A stretch of 64,000 nucleotides of DNA from Maridesulfovibrio ferrireducens (GCF_900101105.1 NZ_FNGA01000001.1:310001-374000), one strand, 5' to 3'. Counted from the stretch's first letter, positions 44,533-53,997 are shown. Made by a program: numbers and translations. The notes: generated by a model not told the origin, from the letters alone.

Positions 44533-44577
44533 GGACAGGCCCAGGTGTTGAAAATAATTACAAGTAAGGAGACACAC

Positions 44578-45855
44578 ATGTCTAAGCTCGTAGCCCCTCA
44601 CGGTGGAAAAGGTCTCGTATGTTGCCTTCTCGAAGGCGCAGAACTCGCAGCAGAACAGAAAAAAGCTGAAGGTCTCAAAAAGATCGAAATTTCCGGACGT
44701 GCTAAGGGTGACCTTATCATGATGGGTTGTGGTGGTTTCAGCCCTCTGAACGGCTTCATGAAAAAAGCTGACTGGAAAGGCGTTTGTGAAAGCTTTCTGA
44801 TGGCAGACGGCACATTCTGGCCAGTTCCTGTAACACTTGACGTTGACGAAGACGTTAAAGTCGGCGATGAAATCGCTCTCGTCCGTAAAGGCGAAGCTTA
44901 CGCTACCATGAAAATCGAAGAAGTCTACGAAATGACTGACGACGATAAGAAATGGGAATGTGAAAAAGTTTTCAAAGGCGAAGGCGAAGAATCTGCTGAT
45001 GACGTTTTCTGGAAAGTTGCTCTTGAAGACCATCCAGGTGTTAAGATGGTTATGGCTCAGAAAAAATTCAACATCGCAGGTCCTGTTAAAGTTCTCTCCG
45101 AAGGCGAATACCCTGAACAGTACAAAGGCGTTTACCTCCGTCCTGCAGAAACTCGTGCAGCTTTTGAAGAAAAAGGCTGGTCCATCGTTTCCGCACTTCA
45201 GCTTCGTAACCCAATGCATCGTTCACACGAATTCCTCGCAAAGATTTCTATTGAAGTCTGCGACGGTTGCTTGATCCATTCTTTGATCGGTAACCTGAAA
45301 CCAGGAGACATTCCTGCTGACGTTCGTGTTAAAGCAATCGACACTCTCGTTGAAAAATACTTTGTTAAAGACAACGTTATTCAGGCTGGTTACCCTCTTG
45401 ATATGCGTTACGCTGGTCCTCGTGAAGGTCTGCTCCACGCAACTTTCCGTCAGAACTACGGCGTTAACAGAATGTTGATCGGTCGTGACCACGCTGGCGT
45501 TGGCGACTTCTACGGCCTGTTCGAAGCTCAGGAAATTTTCGACAAAATTCCTTATGCAACCGAAGCATGCCCAGAACCAGGCAAAGCACTTCTTTGTCAG
45601 CCAATGAAAATTGACTGGACTTTCTACTGTTACAAATGTGACGGCATGGCTTCTCTCCGCACATGCCCACATAACAAAGAAGAACGCGTAATCCTTTCCG
45701 GAACTAAACTCCGTAAAGCTCTCTCCGACGGCGCAGAAGTTGTTGATCACTTCGGTCGCGAAGAAGTTCTCGTTATTCTCCGTGCTTACTACGAAGGCCT
45801 CACTGAAAAAGTTGAAGTCAAAATGCAGGGCGCAGCTTCTGGCGACGCAATGTAA
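44578..45855 (+). CDS. sat: Sulfate adenylyltransferase (ATP sulfurylase)
   Basis: Activates sulfate with ATP to APS, the first step of dissimilatory sulfate reduction. The 425-residue protein starts at ATG 44578, where AAGGAG lies eight bases upstream; a GTG/TTG upstream in frame adds eleven residues and is not supported. Active-site motifs are [11 protein letters not shown] (the HxxH motif) and [12 protein letters not shown]. The cysteines in [14 protein letters not shown] may bind zinc. Codon bias is strong, consistent with high expression. It is monocistronic, with a terminator after it. Confidence 0.98.
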   Translation: MSKLVAPHGGKGLVCCLLEGAELAAEQKKAEGLKKIEISGRAKGDLIMMGCGGFSPLNGFMKKADWKGVCESFLMADGTFWPVPVTLDVDEDVKVGDEIALVRKGEAYATMKIEEVYEMTDDDKKWECEKVFKGEGEESADDVFWKVALEDHPGVKMVMAQKKFNIAGPVKVLSEGEYPEQYKGVYLRPAETRAAFEEKGWSIVSALQLRNPMHRSHEFLAKISIEVCDGCLIHSLIGNLKPGDIPADVRVKAIDTLVEKYFVKDNVIQAGYPLDMRYAGPREGLLHATFRQNYGVNRMLIGRDHAGVGDFYGLFEAQEIFDKIPYATEACPEPGKALLCQPMKIDWTFYCYKCDGMASLRTCPHNKEERVILSGTKLRKALSDGAEVVDHFGREEVLVILRAYYEGLTEKVEVKMQGAASGDAM

Positions 45856-45884
45856 TTAAAGTAGTACCACTACTTGCTTTTATA

Positions 45885-45920
45885 GGGAGGAGGCGGTTAC
45901 CGCTTCCTCCCTTTTCTTTT
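45885..45920 (+). terminator. Terminator of sat
   Basis: A 12-base stem GGGAGGAGGCGG/CCGCTTCCTCCC with one G-U pair and a TTA loop, followed by CTTTTCTTTT. It is 30 bases past the sat stop. Confidence 0.9.
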
Positions 45921-46036
45921 GCTGTATTTTCAACTATATAAATACAGCATATTTTGTCATATCTTTGGGGCTTGCTCATCGGCGAGTTTCAGGCTAGAAA
46001 GGCGTTCTTCCCTATATCACTCATCAGGAACAAAAA

Positions 46037-47758
46037 ATGCCCAATTACAAAAAATTTGATAGCCCCGATAGATCCGATAGACCTGGTCGATCCGATAGAT
46101 CCGACAGATCCGATAGATCCGACAGACCCGGTAGATCCGGTGGCGATGCTCCGCGCAAACCGTCTCTCCTCCATGAAATTAGAGACCTTGACGAACGTCT
46201 AATTTCAATGATTTCACGCAGAAACACCCTTATGGGTAAAGCTGCCTCTAAACGTAAATTGAAAGGTCTGCCTCTCGCTGACCCGGATATGGAAAGACGT
46301 ATATTTGAAATCTGGACAACAAAGTCCGCAGATGAAAAATTTAATCTCAAGGCTGCGCGCAGAGTTTTCGAACAACTCAACACTCTCGCATATACTTGTG
46401 TAGCCAAACCTGAAAACCGCAATCTGCCTTCTTATTCGCTATCACCGCCAAGAAGACCTGTTAAAGTCACCATTGACGGCCCATGCTCTCTTTTCCAGTC
46501 ACAGCTATGGATTGCCCTTGCTGCGATGTGCTCAGCTGACGCCAAAATGTCTCCCTTGTCTGTTAATGATCAGTTGACGGAGCTTGCTAAAGCTTTCAAT
46601 CAGGCTGGAGCTCACATTTCATGGGAAAATGATACTATCGAATCCCGCTCTGGCGAAGGAGTTTTCTTCGAAGACAAACTTGTCTTCGCAGGCGATGACG
46701 AAATGACCTTATATCTTATTCTTGCTTTCGGGCTGAAATCTCCCGGCAAATTTAAAATTGCAGGCGGTCCCATTCTTAAACAGTATGACTCCAGACAGTT
46801 GACATCATTACTGTCACCACTTGGAGCCCGCCTCAACACTCTTGATCTTCAGAGCCACGGACTGCCTGCCAGACTTGAGTGCGGTGGAAATATGGTTTCT
46901 TCTCTTACATTGACTGAAGAGACCCCACCCAAATTTGCGGCAGCTCTTACTCTTGCAGGATGGACATATCCACAAGGTATGAACCTCAAATTCGACAAAG
47001 ACTGGGCTGGAATCTCTGAAATACGTGATGCAGTCGAGGTTCTTAATACTTGCGGTATCAAAGCTGTTCTTACTGAAACAGAATGTACTGTTCCTTTCAG
47101 CAACTCCTTCTCCTTCCCTGAGCAGCCAAACATTGCTCTAGACCCGGAACTGAGTGCAGCTCTGCTTTCAATCCCTGCTTTTGCCGGCGGGAATGTAACT
47201 ATCAAAGGAACATGGCCGAAAACTTCACCTAAAGCGAAAGATGCTCTTAAAGCTCTTACTTTAGGAGGCTTGGTTGTAAAGGTTTCCGATACTGAAATCA
47301 GTTCCACCAAAGGCGAACAGCCACAGTCGGTAAACATTGACTTCGGACAGGCATCAAAACTTTTCCCAATCGGAATTGCGCTGGCTGTTAACTCCGGAAC
47401 TCAGTGTTCACTTCAGGGAATTAAGGACGTGGCATTATTTGAACAGGGCATAGAACTGCTCGAACGCCTCGGACTTCAATACGCCCGCACCGAAGACGGA
47501 GTTCAGATTACTCCCGGCAGATTGGAATGGGAAGATGCTTGGACTGCTCCGACTCCTTATTTCGGAATAGCTCTGGGACTGATGGCCTGGATTCGCCCGG
47601 GACTTTCCTTATTGAACCCCGGAGATATCACCGAATTGTGGCCTCGTTACTGGACTCTCTACAATAGTCTTCCTGAAATTGACGGACTGAAAGACCCCGA
47701 AGTGAAGGAGCTGAACGATGACGCAAAATCAAACAGAAGAAGAATCAAAATTGATTAG
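46037..47758 (+). CDS. EPSP-synthase-like protein with chorismate-mutase-like N-terminus
   Basis: A 573-residue protein in three parts. Residues 8-36 are a repeat-coded DRS tract. Residues about 43-118 resemble a chorismate mutase type II helix bundle (LLHEIRDLDERLISMISRR, then PDMERRIFEIW). Residues about 140-555 resemble EPSP synthase (AroA): IALAAMCSADAKMSPLSVNDQ, QLTSLLSPLGARL and NPGDITELWPRYWTLYNSL. The usual GSKS...R site is GPCSLFQSQ (148-156), so the catalytic Lys and Arg are replaced by Cys150 and Ser155. It may be a divergent AroA as annotated in other Desulfovibrio, or a changed enzyme. AGGA lies eight bases before the ATG. Confidence 0.75.
   Translation: MPNYKKFDSPDRSDRPGRSDRSDRSDRSDRPGRSGGDAPRKPSLLHEIRDLDERLISMISRRNTLMGKAASKRKLKGLPLADPDMERRIFEIWTTKSADEKFNLKAARRVFEQLNTLAYTCVAKPENRNLPSYSLSPPRRPVKVTIDGPCSLFQSQLWIALAAMCSADAKMSPLSVNDQLTELAKAFNQAGAHISWENDTIESRSGEGVFFEDKLVFAGDDEMTLYLILAFGLKSPGKFKIAGGPILKQYDSRQLTSLLSPLGARLNTLDLQSHGLPARLECGGNMVSSLTLTEETPPKFAAALTLAGWTYPQGMNLKFDKDWAGISEIRDAVEVLNTCGIKAVLTETECTVPFSNSFSFPEQPNIALDPELSAALLSIPAFAGGNVTIKGTWPKTSPKAKDALKALTLGGLVVKVSDTEISSTKGEQPQSVNIDFGQASKLFPIGIALAVNSGTQCSLQGIKDVALFEQGIELLERLGLQYARTEDGVQITPGRLEWEDAWTAPTPYFGIALGLMAWIRPGLSLLNPGDITELWPRYWTLYNSLPEIDGLKDPEVKELNDDAKSNRRRIKID
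46058..46143 (+). repeat. 9-base tandem repeat within coding sequence
   Basis: About nine imperfect copies of GATAGATCC (variants GACAGATCC, GATAGACCT, GGTCGATCC), coding Asp-Arg-Ser units at the N-terminus of the EPSPS-like protein. Other frames across the tract also stay open, giving IDPTDP-type or SIGSVG-type repeats. Copy number may vary by slippage without frame change since the unit is nine bases. Confidence 0.85.
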
Positions 47759-47978
47759 TATTCCTGAAATAGAAGAAGCTATCGAGTCTTTTAAAAAAGA
47801 ACTTGAAACATGCATAAATAGAATTCAGGAACTTCTCAAAAGCGAAGACCCTGTTAAGGGTATTTATTTCGCACAAGAAATCTTTGAGAGTCAAAGAGAC
47901 AAGCTTCGTCTCGAAGTCGAAATCGACTCTCGCAGAAAAAAAATTAATCGGATCAAACTCGGAATGACCGAGTATTAA
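47718..47978 (+). CDS. Small coiled-coil hypothetical protein
   Basis: An 86-residue helical, charged protein (MTQNQTEEESKLISIPEIEEA start; the middle part is likely coiled coil). AAGGAG lies eight bases before the ATG, and the first 41 bases overlap the end of the EPSPS-like gene, so translation is probably coupled. No cysteines; no known family. Aconitase follows after 70 bases. Confidence 0.7.
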   Translation: MTQNQTEEESKLISIPEIEEAIESFKKELETCINRIQELLKSEDPVKGIYFAQEIFESQRDKLRLEVEIDSRRKKINRIKLGMTEY

Positions 47979-48048
47979 TCCTAAATCATATTGAACAGGT
48001 CTGTTTATTCTTAAATTGGAATAGCGCATAAGCAACTTTGGAGGCATC

Positions 48049-49965
48049 ATGGGTTTAAATATTACTGAAAAAATTATTTCCAGCCATCTGATAACTGGAA
48101 AAATGGAACCGGGCTCTGAAATCGGCCTTAAAATCGACCAGACTTTGACCCAGGATGCCACCGGAACCATGGCGTATCTACAATTTGAAGCCATGGGTAT
48201 TGCCAAAGTACAGACTGAACTTTCTGTAAGTTATGTTGACCACAACACCTTGCAGATGGGGTTCCGCAACCCTGATGACCATCAGTATCTCAGAACAGTA
48301 GCTGCCAAGTACGGAGTAGTTTTCTCGCCAGCAGGAACAGGCATCTGCCACCAGCTGCACCTCGAGAATTTTGCTAAACCGGGTGCAACTCTGATCGGTT
48401 CTGACAGCCACACCCCCACTGCCGGCGGACTCGGTTCTCTGGCTATGGGCGCAGGCGGACTATCCGTAGCTCTTGCTATGGCAGGCCAGCCTTATTCTAT
48501 CCCCATGCCTAAAGTTGTTAAGGTCGAACTGACCGGAAAGCTGACCGGCTGGGCAACCGCTAAAGATATCATCCTCCACCTCCTTGGGCTGCTCACAGTC
48601 AAAGGAGGCGTAGGAAAAGTCTTCGAATTCGGCGGCAAAGGTGTTGAAACTCTGACAGTTCCAGAACGCGCGGTTATCACTAACATGGGCGCAGAACTCG
48701 GAGCAACAACCTCCCTTTTCCCAAGTGACAAGCAGACTGAAAAATTCCTCAAAGCTATGGGCCGCGAAGAAGATTTCAGCGAACTTATCGCGGATGCAGA
48801 TGCAACATACTCTGATACCGTTGTAATCAACCTTTCCGAACTTGAACCGTTAGTAGCGCAGCCTCACATGCCGGACCGCGTAGTAAGTGTTAAATCTCTT
48901 GCCGGTCTCAAAGTCAGCCAGTCTGCAATCGGTTCCTGTACCAACTCTTCATATTCAGACCTCAAGACAACAGTACTGATTCTAAAAGACAACCAGCTTC
49001 CTCAGGGTGTTGATCTGATGATCTCCCCCGGTTCCAAGCAGGTGTTAAAAATGCTCGCGTCCGAAGGACTTATCGGGCCTTTACTTGATTCAGGAGCAAG
49101 ACTTCTTGAATGTACTTGCGGTCCCTGTATCGGCATGGGCGGGTCTCCTGTCTCCGCCGGAGTCAGCGTAAGAACTTTCAACCGTAACTTTGAAGGCCGC
49201 AGCGGAACTCAGGATGCCAAGGTTTACCTTGCGTCCCCTCAGACCGCAGCCAAACTGGCTCTTGCAGGCGAATTCACAGACCCTGCAACATGGGGAACTC
49301 CTCCGGAAAAGATCGAATTTCCTGCTGAGATTCCTTCTATTCGCCACCTTTTCATTTTCCCTCCTGAAAACGATGAAAAAGTAGAGATCGTTCGCGGTCC
49401 TAATATTATACCTCTTGAATCCTTTTCAGCTTTACCTGAAATAATCACTTCTGAAGTACGTCTTAAAGTCGGTGATGACATCACAACTGACCATATTCTC
49501 CCTGCCGGAGCACAGATAACAGCTCTGCGTTCAAACATTCCTGCCATCAGCGAATACATTTTCAGCCGCGTTGACGAAAACTTCGTCAGCAGAATGAAAA
49601 ATTCTGACAACGGAATAATCCTCGGCGGAGAAAACTACGGACAAGGCTCAAGCCGCGAACACGCTGCTCTGGGACCGCGTCACCTTGGTGTTGTGGCTGT
49701 CATTGTTAAGTCTCTTGCACGCATCCATAGAGCAAATCTTATCAATTTCGGCATTCTACCCCTTGTACTATCTAACAAGAGCGATTACGACAAACTATCC
49801 GAAGGAAGCGGTCTGTCCCTCGAAACTACATCATTGACTCCGGGCGGAGTGGCAGAAATGACCACTACAGACGGTCTCAAGATCAAAGTCGAGAACGATC
49901 TTTCCGAAAAAGAACTGGCTATAATCTTAGCTGGCGGTCTGCTTAACTACGTTGGCAGAAAATAA
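48049..49965 (+). CDS. Aconitate hydratase
   Basis: Interconverts citrate and isocitrate using a [4Fe-4S] cluster. Cluster cysteines are in SCTNSSYSDL and ECTCGPCIGMGG. The C-terminal swivel domain starts near 480 and has ILGGENYGQGSSREHAALGPRHLG. At 638 residues it is the shorter form found in Aquifex-type and deltaproteobacterial aconitases rather than the 890-residue AcnA. TTGGAGG precedes the ATG. It is followed by a hairpin at 49977. Confidence 0.94.
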   Translation: MGLNITEKIISSHLITGKMEPGSEIGLKIDQTLTQDATGTMAYLQFEAMGIAKVQTELSVSYVDHNTLQMGFRNPDDHQYLRTVAAKYGVVFSPAGTGICHQLHLENFAKPGATLIGSDSHTPTAGGLGSLAMGAGGLSVALAMAGQPYSIPMPKVVKVELTGKLTGWATAKDIILHLLGLLTVKGGVGKVFEFGGKGVETLTVPERAVITNMGAELGATTSLFPSDKQTEKFLKAMGREEDFSELIADADATYSDTVVINLSELEPLVAQPHMPDRVVSVKSLAGLKVSQSAIGSCTNSSYSDLKTTVLILKDNQLPQGVDLMISPGSKQVLKMLASEGLIGPLLDSGARLLECTCGPCIGMGGSPVSAGVSVRTFNRNFEGRSGTQDAKVYLASPQTAAKLALAGEFTDPATWGTPPEKIEFPAEIPSIRHLFIFPPENDEKVEIVRGPNIIPLESFSALPEIITSEVRLKVGDDITTDHILPAGAQITALRSNIPAISEYIFSRVDENFVSRMKNSDNGIILGGENYGQGSSREHAALGPRHLGVVAVIVKSLARIHRANLINFGILPLVLSNKSDYDKLSEGSGLSLETTSLTPGGVAEMTTTDGLKIKVENDLSEKELAIILAGGLLNYVGRK

Positions 49966-49976
49966 TAAATGAGAAT

Positions 49977-50011
49977 GACACAGCGATCAAAACATATTTG
50001 ATTGCTGTGTC
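49977..50011 (+). terminator. Hairpin after aconitase
   Basis: A 15-base arm GACACAGCGATCAAA pairs with TTTGATTGCTGTGTC (one mismatch) over an ACATA loop. The U-run is poor (TTACATG), so termination may be weak. Confidence 0.6.
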
Positions 50012-50069
50012 TTACATGTATACCAACATTTAAAGCAGTACTAACTGCTAACTGGAGTACGGAGACGTC

Positions 50070-51974
50070 ATGCTGGACATTATGCGCCAAAATGCCCAAG
50101 GCTGGGGCATTAAAGTTTTATTCGGTATCATCATTCTGGTTTTCATTTTTGCCTTCGGCATGAGCGGTTTTGACGGCAACACTGATCCTGTCATCGCTTA
50201 CGTAAATGACGAACCGATCCCCACGCAGGAATTCGTTAAAATCTATCGCCAGACTGCTGAGATTCTCAGAGAACAAGACCCTACTATTGATCCTGATCAG
50301 CTCCAGTCTCCTGAATTTAAAAAAGCAATCCTGAATCAGCTTATTAATTCAAAAATTCTTGAAGCTGAAGCTAGACGTCTTGGAATTTCCATTTCAAACA
50401 GCGAACTCTATTACGAAATCAGCAAAATACCTGCTTTTGCCACTGCCGAGGGTAAATTTGATAAAGCGCGTTACCAAGGCTACCTGCAGGGTAGACAGAT
50501 GTCTGCCTCAACTTTTGAAAACGACATGCGTAGCAGCAATCTTATTCAGAAGATTCAGGAATATGTAGCGATTCCAGCTGTCCCTACCGAAGCTCAGGCT
50601 CGCGCGCTCTTCGACTGGGCTGGCGAAAGAGCTCAGATCGATTACTATTATGTATCCGGTGCTGACTTTCTAGACAAAGCAAAAATCGAAGACGCTGCGA
50701 TTGAAGCTTACTACAAAGCTAACCCCAACAGCTTTACTGTTCCGACTCGCAGTATAATTGAATACATTTCCTTCACTCCTGAAGAATTATCTGTATATGA
50801 AGATGTAAGCCCTGAAGAGCTAAGCAGCTACTATGCCGCAAACAAAGATCAGTATGAGCAGGATGAACAGGTAAAAGCCCGTCACATTCTGCTGCTTGTT
50901 GATGAAAATGCCAGTGCTGCCGACATTAAAAAAGCAGAAAATAAAATTCAGAAAATTCTAGCGAAAGCAAAATCCGGTGAAGATTTTGCAAAACTTGCAA
51001 AAAAATATTCCGAAGGCCCCAGCAAGACAAAAGGCGGAGAACTCGGATGGTTCAGCCGCGGCGCAATGGTTAAACCTTTCGAAGATGCAGCTTTCAAGCT
51101 TAAAAAGGGTCAAATCAGTGAGCCTGTCCGTACACGCTTCGGCTTCCACATAATCAAAGTTGATGACACCCGCGAATCGGGACAGAAAGCTTTCGATCAG
51201 GTCGAAACTGAAATTAAAAATACAATTGCTCAGGAAAAAGCTGCTGATTCAATCAGCACAAAGCTGGACCATGCAATCGACCTCCTCGCTTCAGGCATGA
51301 AACTTGACGCCGTTGGCGAAGAACTCGGAGTTGCAATCCAGAAAAGTGAAAAAGCAACCCTTGAGAACCTCACCCGTGCGTTCGGTATGACTGAAGACGC
51401 AGCACAAACAATTATAGCTCTTCCTAAAGGTAGCTCTACCGAGATGCCTATTGCAGTAGATAATGGATATCTTATAGCTCAGAAAGTTGAAGAAATCCCT
51501 GCCTCTCTCAATCCGCTTGAAGAAGTTAAGAAAGACATCAACGACTTTCTTGCTCAGCAGCAGGCAATGCAGATGGCAAAAATTAAAGCAACTGTTATCA
51601 TGGGCAAGCTTTCCACTCCGGCAACAGCTGAACAGGGACTTAAATCAATCAAAAAAGACCTCAAAACCTCTGAGCCTTTCGGTAGAGACGGTTTTATTCC
51701 CGGTCTTGGTATGAATCCTAAACTGGCTGAAACTGCATTTGCGTCAACCAAAAACACTTGGTTGCCACAAGCTTTTGAACTTCCCGGCGGCTACATTGTC
51801 GCAAGGCTTGATGAACGCATTCCGCCAAGTGAAGAAACATGGGAAAGCCAGAAACAGGCTATCCTCACAAGCCTCGAACGCCAGCAGGCTAATGAAATGA
51901 TTAATTCATTCATGACAGAATTGCGATCCAAAGCAAAAGTCGAAGTTGTCCGCCCGGACATTCTTAATAATTAA
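50070..51974 (+). CDS. ppiD: Periplasmic peptidyl-prolyl isomerase PpiD/SurA type
   Basis: A membrane-anchored folding chaperone. One N-terminal helix (about 14-33, IKVLFGIIILVFIFAFGM) is followed by a SurA-N-like domain (about 40-190), a parvulin domain (about 265-365: KARHILLLVDE, GGELGWFSRGAMVKPFE, GFHIIKVDD) and a helical C-terminal chaperone part. 634 residues, near the usual PpiD length. CGGAGA precedes the ATG. A strong terminator follows. Confidence 0.9.
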   Translation: MLDIMRQNAQGWGIKVLFGIIILVFIFAFGMSGFDGNTDPVIAYVNDEPIPTQEFVKIYRQTAEILREQDPTIDPDQLQSPEFKKAILNQLINSKILEAEARRLGISISNSELYYEISKIPAFATAEGKFDKARYQGYLQGRQMSASTFENDMRSSNLIQKIQEYVAIPAVPTEAQARALFDWAGERAQIDYYYVSGADFLDKAKIEDAAIEAYYKANPNSFTVPTRSIIEYISFTPEELSVYEDVSPEELSSYYAANKDQYEQDEQVKARHILLLVDENASAADIKKAENKIQKILAKAKSGEDFAKLAKKYSEGPSKTKGGELGWFSRGAMVKPFEDAAFKLKKGQISEPVRTRFGFHIIKVDDTRESGQKAFDQVETEIKNTIAQEKAADSISTKLDHAIDLLASGMKLDAVGEELGVAIQKSEKATLENLTRAFGMTEDAAQTIIALPKGSSTEMPIAVDNGYLIAQKVEEIPASLNPLEEVKKDINDFLAQQQAMQMAKIKATVIMGKLSTPATAEQGLKSIKKDLKTSEPFGRDGFIPGLGMNPKLAETAFASTKNTWLPQAFELPGGYIVARLDERIPPSEETWESQKQAILTSLERQQANEMINSFMTELRSKAKVEVVRPDILNN

Positions 51975-51994
51975 TCTTTAGTTAACGATTAGTT

Positions 51995-52031
51995 AAAGGG
52001 TCTGTTCTTACGAGAACAGACCCTTTTTTTT
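51995..52031 (+). terminator. Terminator of ppiD
   Basis: A perfect eleven-base stem GGGTCTGTTCT/AGAACAGACCC with a TACG loop and eight T's after it. Confidence 0.95.
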
Positions 52032-52132
52032 GAGCAGCAACACTCTTGCAGATGAGCCGCCAAAAGCGTAACTAAAACTTTCAAACTTATACTTTTTTAA
52101 GCAAGTGAATAAAACAAACTGGAGACGCACAT

Positions 52133-53317
52133 ATGCTGTCCATTCCTAAAGGATTCAAATTTTCCTGCATTAACGCAGGGTTCAAGTATATTAATAGAAA
52201 TGATTTAACCCTGATCCTCAGCGAAACTCCCGCCGCCGGAGCAGGTGTTTTTACAAAAAACAAATTTCAGGCTGCTCCGGTAACGGTTTGTAAAGAGACT
52301 CTTAGTAATTCCTCCTATGTTCGTGGAGCATTAATCAATGCGGGGCAGGCTAATGCCTGCACCGGAGCGGAAGGAATTACCGATTGCAAAAAGACACTTG
52401 AACTTGTTGCCAAAGGTCTGAACCTCAAATCCTCCGACCTGCTCCCTGCATCAACTGGTGTTATCGGGCCGCGTTTTGATATGGATAAATGGGAACTGGC
52501 CGCGCCTCGTCTTGTTGAAACTCTGGGTGAAGCCGATCCTGTGCAGGCCGCTAAAGCCATCATGACAACTGACAAATTCCCCAAACTTGCATGGGGTTCA
52601 GTAAAATCTGAAAACGGTTCAGCTCAAATACTGGGCATGTGTAAAGGCGCTGGTATGATCTGCCCGGACATGGCAACCATGCTCGGATTTATTATCTGCG
52701 ATGCCGAAGTTGATCCTGTCTGGTGGCAAGAAACCCTTAAACGCTGCGTTGATAAATCTTTCAATTGCATCACCGTTGACGGCGACACAAGTACCAACGA
52801 TTCAGTTATGGCTTTTGCAAACGGAGCTTCAAACTATAAAACTGATTCACCTGAAACACGTGATGCGCTTGAAGCAGCACTGCTCGATGTCTGTCAGTCG
52901 TTATCTTACATGATTGTTCAGGACGCTGAAGGCGGAACAAAAGTCATGTCTATAAAAGTTTCCGGCGCCCGCAGTGATGATGATGCAAAACTTATTGCGC
53001 GCGCAGTGGGTAACTCTCCACTGGTAAAAACAGCTCTGTTCGGTGAAGACCCCAACTGGGGCCGCATCGTCGCAGCGGCCGGACGAAGCGGAGCAGAATT
53101 TAATCCAGATATGTTAACTCTTCGTTTCGGCAAGATCACCGTTTTCAAGGAAGGCAAACCGGTCGAAGGCGACATGGATGCCCTGCTTGACCCGATCATG
53201 CGCAAACAGGACATAGAAATCATCATAGATTTAGGTGACGGAGACGGAACAGCCCGGCTTATGGCATCAGATCTCACCAACGAATATATCAGCATTAATG
53301 CCGACTATCGGTCCTAA
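52133..53317 (+). CDS. argJ: Bifunctional ornithine acetyltransferase / N-acetylglutamate synthase
   Basis: Recycles the acetyl group in arginine synthesis. It self-cleaves before the Thr in MICPDMATMLGF (Thr182 here), giving the two chains; TGVIGPRFDMDKW and VDGDTSTNDSVMA are present. 394 residues. TGGAGA precedes the ATG. It is likely monocistronic, between two terminators. Confidence 0.96.
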   Translation: MLSIPKGFKFSCINAGFKYINRNDLTLILSETPAAGAGVFTKNKFQAAPVTVCKETLSNSSYVRGALINAGQANACTGAEGITDCKKTLELVAKGLNLKSSDLLPASTGVIGPRFDMDKWELAAPRLVETLGEADPVQAAKAIMTTDKFPKLAWGSVKSENGSAQILGMCKGAGMICPDMATMLGFIICDAEVDPVWWQETLKRCVDKSFNCITVDGDTSTNDSVMAFANGASNYKTDSPETRDALEAALLDVCQSLSYMIVQDAEGGTKVMSIKVSGARSDDDAKLIARAVGNSPLVKTALFGEDPNWGRIVAAAGRSGAEFNPDMLTLRFGKITVFKEGKPVEGDMDALLDPIMRKQDIEIIIDLGDGDGTARLMASDLTNEYISINADYRS

Positions 53318-53333
53318 TCTGTTTTTTAATTTT

Positions 53334-53366
53334 ACGTCAGCCTGCCAAACACAGGCTGACGTTTTT
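53334..53366 (+). terminator. Terminator of argJ
   Basis: An eleven-base stem ACGTCAGCCTG/CAGGCTGACGT with a CCAAACA loop followed by TTTT, 17 bases past the argJ stop. Confidence 0.92.
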
Positions 53367-53382
53367 ACTGAGAATTACCATT

Positions 53383-53997
53383 ATGAAAAACATTAAAAGT
53401 CGCGACAAAATGACCCGACTGGCCGATTTCCTTTTTGAAGTCGGCATGCTTAGAAAAACTCCGCGCACAGGATACCAGTTTCTAGGATCAGGCTCTGAAT
53501 CTGTTGCGGATCATTCATACAGAGTTGCCGTTCTTGGATATGTCCTTGCTGATATGGCTGAGGCGGATATGGCCCGCACTGTTTTCATGTGTCTATTCCA
53601 CGATCTGCATGAAGCCCGCACCGGAGACTTCAACTACGTCAACCGGATATATAACAGAAGCTACCGTGATAAAGCCCTGCGTCATACCCTCGAAGGAACA
53701 GGCCTTGAAGATAAAATTTATCCACACTGGGAAGAACTTGAAAAATGTGAATCAATTGAATCACTACTTGCTCAGGATGCTGATCAGATAGATTTTATTT
53801 TAAATCTCAAAGAAGAACACGATATGGGGAATCCATACGCGGCCACATGGATGGAATCCGCTCTTAAACGGTTGCGCACTGAGCAAGGTAAAAAACTTGC
53901 TGAAACCATTTCTAAGACTGATCATAAAGAATGGTGGTATCTAGGACCGCCCCCGAGTTGGTGGGAAAACAAAAGCGGTCCGGACGAAGAGGAATAG
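53383..53997 (+). CDS. HD-domain phosphohydrolase (5'-deoxynucleotidase-like)
   Basis: A 204-residue HD-domain protein with SVADHSYRVAVLGYVLADMAE, CLFHDLHEARTGDFN and LLAQDADQIDFI, the His/Asp metal ligands. It resembles YfbR-type 5'-deoxynucleotidases. The ATG is inside the 3' flank of the argJ terminator, with a GAGAA ribosome site, so a promoter may lie within the terminator region. Confidence 0.85.
   Translation: MKNIKSRDKMTRLADFLFEVGMLRKTPRTGYQFLGSGSESVADHSYRVAVLGYVLADMAEADMARTVFMCLFHDLHEARTGDFNYVNRIYNRSYRDKALRHTLEGTGLEDKIYPHWEELEKCESIESLLAQDADQIDFILNLKEEHDMGNPYAATWMESALKRLRTEQGKKLAETISKTDHKEWWYLGPPPSWWENKSGPDEEE

Larger units (their letters stand above)
43689..44577. other. Divergent regulatory region of aprB and sat
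   Basis: About 890 AT-rich bases with no gene. The sat side holds a CTTTGTGAAA/TTTCACAAAG inverted pair (44303-44358), a palindromic operator-like site (44339-44356), a TATAAT hexamer (44473-44478) and a leader hairpin (44504-44532). The aprB side has no clear core promoter; TTGCTG and TAGTAT on the minus strand near 44180-44210 are a possible pair. No ORF is convincing. Confidence 0.7.

Noticed and set aside
44485-44577. Known riboswitch in the sat leader
   Set aside because: Hairpins are present but they do not match the fluoride, SAM, guanidine or ZTP patterns I can recall.
44497-45219. 240-codon frame antisense to sat
   Set aside because: Same cause: codon bias of sat leaves the opposite strand open. 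The composition is Phe/His-rich and unlike a real protein.
46058-46143. Possible CRISPR array
   Set aside because: The unit is only nine bases, without spacers, and lies in a coding frame.
45954-46202. Alternative IDP-repeat frame over the 9-base tandem repeat
   Set aside because: It stops soon after the repeat. The DRS frame continues into 430 residues of enzyme-like sequence and has the ribosome site.
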